From assembly GCA_030144725.1 (NCBI GenBank), contig JASKMD010000027.1:2466412-2530411 (forward strand): a DNA stretch of 64,000 bases, read 5' to 3'. The translations under genes and the position numbers were made by a program. Below are positions 13,101 to 22,969 of the stretch, one piece after another (the first letter of the stretch is position 1; every line of letters begins with the position of its first letter). The DNA comes from Haematococcus lacustris. Taxonomy: Eukaryota > Chlorophyta > Chlorophyceae > Chlamydomonadales > Haematococcaceae. The notes beneath the pieces are model-generated. The model was not told the DNA's origin and ran no database searches. It saw only the letters and a program-made list of their open reading frames with translations.

Positions 13101-16100
13101 GAGCAGCAGCAGGCGGCAACAGCTGGAGGCAACAGCAGCTGGAGCAGCAGCTGGACGCAGCACTGGGTCAGGGGCACCCCCTGTGCCTCCCTCCCAGCCA
13201 GGATCCCTGCGGGGAGGGGGAGGGGGAGGGGGAGGGGGAGGGGGAGGGGGAGGGGGAGGGGGAGGGGAGGCCAGCATGGCCAGTGTCAGCGCCCCCCCGG
13301 CCACGGCTGACACCAGAGCTGCTGCAGCTGCTGGAGTTGCAGCACAGCAGTGGCCTGGCTCCACCGCCTGCCCCCCCTGCTGCTGCTGCTGCTGCTGCCA
13401 GGGGGGAGGCGGTGGACCCGGGCCTGCCCCTAGCATATCCTGCTGCTGCCACCCCTCATCCAGGCTCTCTCCGCCCAGGCGGGGGCCCCACAGCTGCTGC
13501 CGGCAGTGCTGCTGCAGCCGCTGCCCTGGCCGCTGGGCTAAACCCCCTGGTGCTGCACTACCTGTATGGGGGCAGGGAGGTGGCTGACCTGACTCTGCCG
13601 CCCCCCCTGGCCCCAGACCCCCCCTCGCCCCCCACACCCCACAGCGATGCCGAGGGTGGGTGCGGGGGTGAGGAGGGGGAGGAGGGGGCAGCCATGCCTG
13701 CTCACGACCATGCAAGGGGCGCTCTAGATCTTCAGCTGGTCGCTGGTAGGGACCTGGACCCCCTGCTGCTGCTGCCAGGGGGAAGGGCGGCTCAGCTGGG
13801 CTGGGAGGCGGTGCTGGAGAACAGCAGCAGCAGCAGCAGCAGTGCTGGCACTGCTGGAGATGTGCCGCAGGCCTGGCGGACGGACAGCTGGGAGGCTGCA
13901 GCGTATGACCAGCAGCAGCGGCAGCAGCAGCACGGGTGGCAGGAGCAGCAGCAGCGGCAGCAGCAGGGGTGGCAGCAGGAGCAGCAGCAGAGGGCTCCAT
14001 CGCTGCGTCGAACGTCACAACGAGGTGCCGACCCGGGCGAACTCCCAAACCCGCCCCGCTCCCTGCCCTCCCACCTACCCCCTCCTACTCAGCCACCTGA
14101 CCAAGCAGCAGCAGCAGGGGGGGGTGGCAGGGGAGGGGTGGGTGTGCCTGCTCATGGGTGCAGTGTCCTGGCATCAGGCGAAGCGCTGGGGCTGGCCCCT
14201 GCCCTGCCGCCTGCTCCAGCCCCCCCGCCCCACTCCAGCCCCAGTTCAAGCCCCAGCTACAGCAGTGAGTCCGTCATGGAGTTCGTCCGCTCAGTGATGG
14301 CTCAGGGGGTGGCCAGCAGCCTGGCTGCCGCAGGCCTAGCACGCGTGCCGCATCCTGCTGCAGGGGTGACGGCTGACAGCACCCTGGAGCGTGCAGGCCA
14401 GAGCAGCAGCAGCAGCCCCCCCACTGCTGCCAGGGGTGCAGCAGCAGAGGGGGGCCCTGAGGCACAGGTCCAGGGCCAGGGCGGCTCCTGTGCTGTGGCC
14501 ACTGCCGGCCCCCCGTGCACACCCCCCCCGCGCCCCCTGCCTGGGTCACACCCCCACCCGCCTGGGTCACACTGCCACCGAGGCTGGCCCCAGCCGGCTG
14601 GGCAGACCGGCGGGGGGGCAGGCTGGCCCAGCGCAACCCCGCCCACGACCGGCTGTGGCCCCCCGCCGCCGCACCTCATCCAAGGGCTCATCCCACCGCT
14701 CCTCCCACCGCCCCCCCTCAACGTGAGTGCTGCTGCTCCAGTGGCTGCCCCTCCACCCCCTCCGCGTTAATGATGCCGCATCGCTGGCCCTCGCCCTGGC
14801 TTGTGGCAGCGGCCGTGGCTCAGCAGCTCAAGGGACTGGAGGAGGGCGAGGGGGTGGAGGGGAAGGAGAGGGAGGGAGGAGAAGGGGGAGGGGAGGAGGG
14901 GGAGGGGGCAGACGCACTCACGCTTCTAGAGTTAGAGCAGGGAGGCCTGTTCTAACCCTGACTCTTGGACAGCCTGCACCAGCCCCTGCTGCCCCTGCTG
15001 CCCCTGCTGCCTGGCTGCCCACCCACCACTGTGCTGCCTGGGGTCCTGCCCTGAACCTTGCGGCTGCTGCCACCACCCTCCCCCCCCTCCATCCCTCTCC
15101 CCCTCCCAACCTCTCCCCCTACCACCCTTCACCCTCCCCACCCACCTGACGTTTTGCCACCACGTCCTCAACTCACATCCCTTCTTACCACCATATAGGG
15201 GCAAGACAAGTTGCCCCCCCCCCCCTACCCTTCACCCCCCTATCCCCTTCACCCCCCTATCCCCTACCCTACACCCCCCTATCCCCCACCCCCCTACCCT
15301 TCACCCCCCTACCCCCCACCCCCCGCACCCCCCACACCTCCCCGCCCTAACCCCCTGCTTTTCACCCCCACTGGGCGCAGGGCCTCCCTGGTGACGAACT
15401 CAGAGCACCTAGTGGAGTGGCACGGGGGCGACGACACCACCTCCTACGACTCGGACTGGACGCAGACCGCCAGCTTCACCTCACGGCCATCACACGTAAG
15501 CCGGTGTCAAGCCCCTGACTGCCGGGCCCCTGCCACCTGGACCTCAGCCCCTGCCCCTGGCCCCCTGCCCCCTGCCCTCCGGCCCCTGGCTCCCTGCCCT
15601 CCGGCCCCCTGCCCCCTGCTTACCCTGCGAGCTCCCCACCCTCACCCTGGCTGCTAGGTCCCCTGCTGGCCAGCCTCCACCCCCTCACCTCTATGGCTCA
15701 GGCTCAGGGCTGGCCCTCAAGGAACTCAGGGCCAACACTCAGAGCTCAGAAACCCTAACCTCTAACCCTAACCCTAACCCTCACACCAGCCTGCAGCCCT
15801 TGTATTGCTGCCCTGCTCCTCAGCAGGAACTCAGGGCCAAAACAAAAAAAACCTAACCCTAACCCTAAACCCTAACCCTAAACCCTAACCCTGACCCCTG
15901 TTGTGCCCCCCTGTTGGCCTGCTTGCCGCGGCTCTGGCACCACTGGACAGCACCCCGGCTGCCAGGGGCTGCCCCGCACCCCACAGCCAGGCACCTCAGC
16001 CTGCTGCGCTCCTCACTCACACGCCCACACTCACCACGCCCCTTAACCATCAGGCTCAAGCAAGTTGTCAGGTGACGGCATCGGGCAGTGTGCTCGTGCT

Positions 16101-18125
16101 GCTCAGGTGGAGTGGAGGATCGCCCCCGCCCCCGGCCCCACTGCGCCACCACCCAGTTGCATCCCCCCCCTTGTGGACCCCTCCCCACCCCTCCCTTCCC
16201 CTCCCTCCCTTACACCACCTCACTCTAATCCCACCTCGCTGTCTCACTCCCACACTCACTCTCACACTCACTCCCTAGAAGATCCTGGGAGTCCCCCGGC
16301 AGTGCTGCCAGAGGCCCTGCCTCCCCCCCCTGCTGCTGCCCTCACCACGCAGCCTGAGCTGGCCCCCCCTGCAGCTGCTGGCCATGCCCGCCCTGATGCT
16401 GCTGGCCTTGACCTCCCATCATCATCATCAGCAGCAGCAGCAGCAGGTACCAGCTCGGGTGCAGCAGCTGGTCATGCAGGGCTGTGCCTCCATGCACCAC
16501 CAGGACCCCTTGGGGGGACCAGCAGCAGCAGCAGCAGCAGCAAGGGCAGCCCTCCCTCAGGTGCCGCCTGGGCCCTCCCCAATTCAGGTGTGGTGCTGGC
16601 ACTGCCACCGCCTGGCGCGCACAGCTCAGGCACACCAGCGCTCCAGACCAGCCAGGCTCCCTTCACAGCTGACCCAGCAGCTGAGATGGACACTGCTGCC
16701 ACCGCCCTCCCCCTCCATGCAGCAGCCCCCCCCGCCCCCCCCTGCAGCCCGACTGCTAGCACCGCTGCTGCCCCGCCTGCCGCCGACTGGGTCACCTACA
16801 GCTTTCGCGCGCCCCCCCGCCACGCGGGCCTGCCCACCTGCAGCCTCAACACCCAACCTAGCCAGGTATCAGTCACCAACAGCCGCGGCAGCAGCGTCTG
16901 CGACAGCGACCCGGGCCACCACAGTGGCCATGTCGGGCACACCGCAGCCCTGGGTGCTGATGACTGCAGGAGGGGGCCAGAGGGGGTGGGGCGGGGGCAG
17001 GGGCAATTGCAGGCGGCGGCCCCAGAGCTGGTGACTGCCCCGAGCTGCCTGGCTGTCGGTGGCTGGCATCAGGCAGAGGAGGCAGCACAGGTTGAGCTAG
17101 GTGAGGCAGAGGGCGGCCAGGGCCTCAGAAAGCAGGGGCGAGGCTGCTCTGTCGCCCTCCATGAGCCTGACCACCCAGAGGCGCTGCCAGCCGCCAGCCC
17201 CAGCCCCAGCCCCAGCCCCAGCCCCAGCCCCTCCCCCACCACCTCATCACTGTCTAGGCCTGAGCAGCAGCAGGCTGACGTGGGGGTGCCCACCAGCTTT
17301 GCCAGCCAGCAGGAGGGGGGCTTAGTAGGGCCAGGGCCTGGTCTGATCCAAGATGCCGCCACTCTGCTGATCGCTGCTGAGGGCCTGCCAGGAAGAATGG
17401 CAGGCTGTCAGGGGAGGGGAGTGGTAGGAGGGCGGGAGGAGAAGGAGGTGGAAGGCAAGGAGGCCGCAGACTGCCCGTCAGAGCTGAGCACACCAGTAAG
17501 GGGCATAGCAGCAGGTGATCGCATGGCTGAGGACTGCCTGACGGCAGCAGCAGCAGGGCTTGAGGATGCCATGGTCACACCAGTGACAGGTGTGACGGAT
17601 TTGAACACACAGCTGAAGGAAGAGACGGCAGAGCAGCGGCACCCACAGCGGGAGCCAGAGGAGGTGAAACAGTGGTCGCGCCCTCAGGCGCTGCAGCTGT
17701 GGGGTGTGGGTAGCCTCCGAGTGCAACTTCCCTCCAGCGCGCCGGCGTCGCCGCACAGTCCCGCAGCCCCGCCTGCCTGTGATTCCGGCCTCGCGGAGGT
17801 GGTCACGCCACGCGCGCTGCACGCGACCGGCTTGTGCGCCTCGCCCTCCCGCCCGCCAGCACCAGTCATGAGTCCCGCCGTGCGATCAGGCAGCCCTGCG
17901 TCTGGGCGGGGCAGTGTGGTGTCAAGTAAGAGCGGGGGGCTACGCTTGCTGCTTGCGATCCGAACTGGTCACTCTGCTCACTCCCCAGGAGCCCGCGGCT
18001 CTCCCGCCCGTCAAGGGTTCGCCGCCAGCCCTTCCCCGCGGGCAGCAGCCCCGGCACCCAACTTTTCCCTGAACAGCCACATCGGCGGCTTGGTCAGCAG
18101 CTTGTTTGATGATGATGATGATTGA
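2689..18125 (+). CDS. Very large Pro/Ser/Gln/Ala-rich protein of unknown function (multi-exon)
   Basis: I do not recognise the family. Exons joined by GT-AG junctions and phase: 2689-4836, 5136-5226, 5839-6278, 6914-8794, 9229-9328, one or more unresolved, about 9695-11145, 11959-14722, one unresolved, 15381-15495, 16107-18125 (TGA). The product is roughly 3,600 residues. It is dominated by low complexity: poly-Ser and poly-Gln from CAG tracts, (QG)n near 8170-8270, (GE)n near 13211-13266, and SP repeats near 17190-17230. Less repetitive patches that look constrained are VRNLADCFDDVGM (about 7240), SESVMEFVRSVMAQGV (about 14270), EWHGGDDTTSYDSDW (about 15420), DWVTYSFRAP (about 16785) and an acidic C-terminus ending FDDDDD. 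The start is the first ATG after an in-frame TAG at 2587. No signal peptide or membrane segment is evident. A TGTAA signal follows at 18240. One intron uses a GC donor (after 8794). The exon chain could be two genes wrongly merged, but phase agreement across most junctions argues for one. Confidence 0.55.
5431..5710. repeat. 40-bp direct repeats and 22-bp minisatellite inside an intron
   Basis: Identical 40-bp segments lie at 5431-5470 and 5587-5626 (tgccagatgc ... gagttgtggc). Between them is a CCACA/CCATA-rich simple tract. The second copy runs into about four units of a 22-bp repeat (gtggcctgctgccgccacgc + tt) up to about 5705. All of this is in the intron between exons 5136-5226 and 5839-6278, which explains why it is open in several frames without being coding. 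Confidence 0.75.
6473..6645. mobile_element. Degenerate MITE-like TIR element, copy A (intronic)
   Basis: The left end GATAATCGG..GGCCGAG...CATTATGC matches the left end of the clearer element at 44855-45007. The right end (TTTGCGTAATGAGC ... AGGCGATTGTA) matches the right end of that element. The two arms are imperfect inverted repeats. The flanking dinucleotides are tg/tg where the better copy has TA/TA. It sits inside the intron between exons 5839-6278 and 6914-8794 of the giant gene. It has no coding capacity. Confidence 0.5.
11566..11655. repeat. CCCTAG/GCCCTAGCT tract in an intron
   Basis: Multiple copies of CCCTAG interspersed with ctgccctag and cagcctgccctg occur within the intron 11146-11958 of the giant gene. 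The hexamer is one base away from the telomere-like CCCTAA seen at 15750-15895, so this may be a decayed relative. It could equally be unrelated simple sequence. Confidence 0.5.
11861..11915. repeat. (GGGTCA)n hexanucleotide array
   Basis: Nine or so perfect GGGTCA units precede the acceptor of exon 11959-14722. The array is read as (VR)n in one frame, but it lies upstream of the splice acceptor ccctgcag|g at 11958. I therefore treat it as intronic rather than as part of the protein. Confidence 0.75.
15751..15895. repeat. Interstitial telomere-like repeats (CCCTAA/CCCTAAA) in an intron
   Basis: Two tracts of CCCTAA with some CCCTAAA units lie at about 15752-15781 and 15851-15891. Each is preceded by a copy of aggaactcagggccaa (about 15720 and 15824), so the tract plus flank appears duplicated. 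The location is the intron between exons 15381-15495 and 16107-18125. On the minus strand the units read TTAGGG with occasional TTTAGGG. Confidence 0.8.
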
Positions 18126-18478
18126 AATAACCACACGACATGTCTAGGCAGCACCTTAGTGAGGGGGTAGTTCGTAGTTGTCCGTAGTTGAAAGACCTTA
18201 TCAGCGATCTAAGAGAGGATGGGCTACTGCTGTGCGGCTTGTAATAAATGACCAGAATTCGCAGACAAATCATAGCGGTAGGCGATGCTAAATTGGTGGC
18301 GTGACCTGCCTCTCAGGCGCATTGGTGCCCCAAATTGGGCTTGTATAGAGTAGCCCAGCTTCTTCGGGGGCCCTGCAAACGAGGGAGGGAGAAGGGAATA
18401 GTGGAAGGATGGATTGGCAAATATGGCGGTTAGACGACGGTTGGTTTTGCAGTCACGACGGTGTGCCTATCTAGCACT
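18126..18478. other. 3' flank of the giant gene
   Basis: Contains the TGTAA motif at 18240-18244, about 115 bases after the stop codon, which is the usual green-algal polyadenylation signal and distance. No other feature seen. Confidence 0.5.
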
Positions 18479-19730
18479 ATGGACACTACATCGTCATGGG
18501 CGCAGCAGCGGAGTCGCATCAAGGAGGCCGCGAGCGTTTACTCGCAGCGTCGTCAAAGCGGTAGTACATCGGGCGTGGGCGCGCTTTTGGTCGCGAGCGT
18601 GGCGGCAGCCGGGTGGTGGTGGTGGAGCCGACGCAAGCAGCGCAAGTGAGACGCACCTCTACCGCGCGGTGGCATGCTCCTGCCATGACTCCGCCAATTC
18701 ACAATGGCTAATGACCTTGTGCTCATGGTTAATGAATATGCTTTCGCCCAATGGCTATACCACCCTAGATGGTGCAGCCATGACTGCATACTAAATTCAT
18801 CTGCCACATTCATGCCTACTTGCTTACTCATGTGGAGTCGGCTAATCGTATCCTATCCCACCGTTACTTCAGGCCTCCTCTTGCATGGCATACCATAGCG
18901 TGCCATGTCACACGTCTTGCATGTTGCCTATCAGTGCCTGGTCCATGTTTGGCCGCAGGCACAGGCGCAAAGGAGCTGACACCCAGTGAGGCTCGTGGCG
19001 CGTTGGTGTCAGGGCGCAAGGGCCACAGGGCGCGACAGCCAGGGCCTGTAGCCGCAATAGCGACAGCACGAGCAGGAGCAGCAGCAGGAGCGCTGGCATC
19101 ACCATCATCACCACCACTACCCTGAAGCAGCAGCGCTCAGCATGGCCGCTCACGGACAGGGGTCACAGCGATCACTCATTGCCCTCTGTGCCCCAGGCTG
19201 GACCTGCTCATCTCTCCCACCCAGGGATGACTCTTACCCTCCCCTCCCAGGACCATCTTGTACTGAACAGAGCCACTGCTCATGCCTCACACCCAGGGAC
19301 TGCCCTCACTGACACGACCCAGGGCAGAGCACCTGCTGCTTTGTCCCACCGCCCTGCTACTCCTCACCCGGGCCCTTCCACCACCAGGGTGCATCTACCA
19401 CCACCTGGGGTCACACTACCGCCACCTGGGTCACACTACCGCCACCTGGGGTCACACTGCCACCACCTGGGGTCACACTACCGCCACCTGGGGTCACACT
19501 GCCACCACCTGGGGTCACACTGCCACCACCTTGAAGTAATCCCAGCGACAGCTGCTGCTGCACTGAGCAGCTGCTGTGGGGCACCACAGCTTTGCCTGGC
19601 CGTGCGCCTGCCCTGTTGACTTGCAGGGGAGCCTCCAGGGCCAGCAGGACCCCCGGCACCTCAAGCCTCAAGTATGACGCAGACAAGGAGCAGTGGGTTG
19701 CCAAAACGACAAAGTTCGAGTCCAAGAAAG
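18479..19730 (+). CDS. Possible small single-pass membrane protein, first two exons
   Basis: Exon 1 begins at ATG 18479 and encodes a hydrophilic, basic segment. It is followed by a hydrophobic stretch (GVGALLVASVAAAG, about residues 32-45), four tryptophans, and a basic SRRKQR tail. Read straight through it stops at 56 residues. However, the tail contains a donor aa|gtgaga (exon end 18645, phase 2), and the next plausible acceptor ttgcag|g at 19626 restores frame exactly. The resulting exon 19627-19730 carries a charged, non-repetitive segment containing SLKYDADKEQWVAKTTKFES. That phase match and composition are the reasons for proposing a spliced gene. Downstream exons and the stop were not found. 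I do not recognise the protein. The alternative is a 56-residue intronless tail-anchored-like protein, or no gene. Confidence 0.35.
19384..19530. repeat. 21-bp minisatellite
   Basis: Seven to eight tandem copies of ggtcacactRccRccacctg (21-bp period with variants) occur within the putative intron between 18645 and 19627. Confidence 0.8.
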
Positions 19731-22700
19731 GTCAGCGCACCTGGCAAGGGCAAGCATATGTGCTGGCCACTTTGTTCACACATGAGGAGGTCAGGCAACC
19801 ATTTCAGGCTCATGGTCACACTTGTCCAGCATCAGGGTTGACTGGCCATACCAGGGGAGGGTGGGTTCATTACCCTATGGCTAGGGCGGTGCAGCCCTCA
19901 GCCAGCTGCAGTGAAGGTGTGTGCAGCTGGCCTCATGGTGAAGCAGGGGCTGGGCTGCTGTGTGCAGGCTGCCAGGATTGCTCACCCAGCAGCATGGTCA
20001 GGGAGGCAGGCAGACAGGCAGGCAGGGTTTGCATTAAGGGCTGGCCGGCTCATCTGGATGCGAAGGGATTAGGGCAAGAGAGGGCGGTTGCTCATTACAC
20101 AGCACCCCTTCCTCATACACAGTCAAGCACCTAGGTTGGCTCTCTCTGCCACGGGGTGTGACATAGCTCACCACCTGCTTTGTCATATAGGGCGAAGGGC
20201 CTCCAGCCTGCCAGAGCTCTTGGCTGGGCATAGGGGTAAATGACTGGGAGGTTCTAGCTTGGCCAAAACAAGGGTATCAGACTTGGTGCATCTCATCGAA
20301 AAAGTTGGCCAGTGAGCACCCCCCCAAACCAGGGTTAGCAAACTGACTGCACCTAGTCTATAAGGTTCATGAAACAGCGGAATTAGAGAGCAACTCAGCC
20401 CCGTCACTGTGAGCACTGCATCGCGAGAGGTCCAAGCAGCAGACGACACCGAGAAAGGAGACAACATGGTGTGGTCAGCAGGGCATGGTCAGGGCTGTGC
20501 CCCCTACCCTACTTGTGTGCCCCCGTGCCGCTCTTGGCAACCATTGCGGCAAGTCAGCCCAGTTGTACAGCACTGCTTCACTCTCAGCAGGTTGATCCTC
20601 ACAGCTGCTTGCAACAGGTCTGATGTCACAGCCAGCAGATGTTGTGGGGGGGCCATCCGGGAGTAGCCTGCCCCTGCATCACTCAATGCATGATGCTGGC
20701 ATGGGCATGGTACCAAGCCATTGCTCAGGGGCTAAGCTAACCAATTGAGAGCAAGAGTTTGATATGATGTGGTTAGAATGGAGGCTGTCCATGTGTATAT
20801 AGCACCACCCACTGCTCCCACCACACAATTACACATCCCACCTCACTCTGTCCATACCCCCAACCTGTCAAGTCTGGTTTTGCTTGCCAGCCACCCAGTT
20901 AGCTTGCCTTCCTGACTACCAGCACTCACAGCCCTGTTGCACTGCTGCGTGTCAGCCTGCCACCTGGGAAACCACACCACTCTTCTCACCCCATGTGCTG
21001 ACCACTTTGCTCACACTATGGCTGCGCTCAGGCAAAGTCATCATGACGAAGAGCACACAAGTGTCAACGGACATGGTGGCCAGCCAGCCTCCTGGTCCCA
21101 GATCGTGATGAGGAGCCTCGGAGCTGGGCAGGTATGCAACTGCTGACTTGGTGTTGCATGGCAGGTGGAATGCAGAAGCCCGGCATGCCTTGACCCCAGC
21201 CAACCTGCACAGGGGCAAGCAAGTTAAGGGCCTGCATGGGTGCGTACTTATGTAGCAGGTGTTATTGCCCAGGTTCATACTCTCAAATTTATAGCTCAAC
21301 CTAAGTTAGACACTCAAAATGCTCAAGTGAGTGGCCTGCCTGCAATGTCTGCTGTAGGAAGGCAGTTAAGGTGGTGCTGGTGGAGGACGCTCACAGCTCT
21401 GCGGCCAGCCCAGCTGTACCCACCACTGCAGCCCTGTGTGCCTAGGCGCACCCACAACAGTGCTTCAGGCAGTCAAGGTGAAGGAGGGGCTGTCGCACCC
21501 AGCTCACAGCCAGGGTACTGGTGGAGGAGTGGGGGATTAATTGGGTACCACCAGGCAGACCCTGCAGCCAGGCGGGCCAAGCAGACCAAGAAGACCAACC
21601 AGCAGCAGCCAGCCAGCAGCCAACCAGCCAAGCAGACAAAGCAGCAGCCAGGCATGGCACGGCTCAGCCAGTGAGTAGCTGCCTCGCAGCCGGCACCCAG
21701 CACCCTGCAATTCACCTCCCACTCCTCTCGGCGCCTACCGCGTTGGTCCGGAGCTTTTCCACGAGTACCGCCTCGGACTCGTGCATACAGAGCAGCAGGG
21801 ACTTGGAGGCGGGAGCTGACACTGGCTCCGGTGACCTGGTGTCAAGCCAGGTCCTGCCTTCTCCATGTACCAGCGCCGTGGGCAATGAACGGGTGGCGGC
21901 CAGGGCATGCAAGCTTGCAGCTGCAAGACCTGCAGCCAACATGGCAAGGGGTGTGTGTCAAGGGTGCACTCTGGCCCGCAGAGGGGCCCATGGTGGCAGC
22001 ATGTGTGGGGAGAGCAGGTTTGAGGTGTGGATCAGCAGGGCAAGGGGGAGGGAAGTAGGAAGGCTGCTGCAATGGCCCAGCACGATCTGCAGGTTGTGAC
22101 CAAACTGTTGTGCTCAACCCAATTAGCCAGGGCTGCATAGTGCCTTGGGCTGCATCGGTATGCTGGGTTGAGTGTAAAGCTAGCGTATAGTGAGTTGTGT
22201 GGGAATGTCTTCCAGCCCATCCGACCCAGTGTAAGTGTACAAAGCTGTAATGAGCGGTTTCGTAGCACACAACCCCGTGCTCACAACCTTGCAGAAGCGT
22301 TGCGGCATGCACTGCTAAGCATGGTACTCACCCAGCCACTTGCTGAACAACTGAGCTTCTATATCTCAGCCTGAACACCCCATCCCACAGCATGCACACG
22401 CTTTGAACTATTGTCGTCAGCTGCAGCTGGCCTATGGGTGGGTGTGCCTGGAAGAATGCACTGTTCAGTTGTGAACAGCCCTGCGTGAGGCGGCTGGACC
22501 ACAGCCAGCCCACCAGGCCTGCAGACTGCACGCCTACATACTGCCCGCCTACATTCATTATCTCTGCCCTTCCTTGACAAACAGCGCTTGCTCAACTGCT
22601 GTAGTCAGCCCTGTTTAGTTCTTGTTCAGATCTTGTAGGCAAGACCTAGTAGAATAGCCAGTAATAAAGACAAGTTACTGCGATGAGAGTCGAACCCGGA

Positions 22701-22969
22701 AGCTATCAGTCGTGGTGGTTGCCACTTGCATGCACGGCTTGCATTCCGACAAGGTTGCCTTGCAGGCCCAGCAAAGTGCCAAGCAGTATATGTAGAGCGC
22801 GAGTCACGAGCCTCGCAAGTGCCTTGTCGTTGTCGTTGTAGGTAGAAGGATGCTAAAAGTGTGAACGGCTCCCACCTACATAAACTATCCGGCCTCTGCT
22901 AGTGCATTCGCTACAGGAGCAAAGATCCAGCACCGAATGCGTCACGCCTCCACCAGCGCTTGAATTGCG
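19731..22969. other. Region with no confidently recognised gene
   Basis: May hold later exons of the small gene starting at 18479. The frame stays open past 19730 for a short distance, and short open segments occur near 21430-21480 and 21700-21860, but none could be chained with confidence. A tRNA-like pseudo-motif at about 22685 was examined and rejected. TGTAA motifs occur near 22168 and 22231. The last 150 bases hold the promoter and leader of the PUF gene. Confidence 0.4.

Noticed and set aside
12885..14048. 387-codon reverse-strand frame within the giant gene
   Set aside because: It is the complement of CAG/GGC-rich exon sequence; its poly-Ala and poly-Pro content is explained by the forward coding repeats.
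18957..19125. Possible rhodanese-like start (KELTPSEARGALVSG)
   Set aside because: The frame runs straight into Arg/Ala low complexity and a stop, without further rhodanese motifs, and does not phase-match the upstream exon.
22670..22725. tRNA-like motif on the minus strand (ccgggttcgactctcatcgca)
   Set aside because: The TTCGACT loop is not flanked by a 5-bp complementary stem, and no D arm or acceptor pairing could be drawn.
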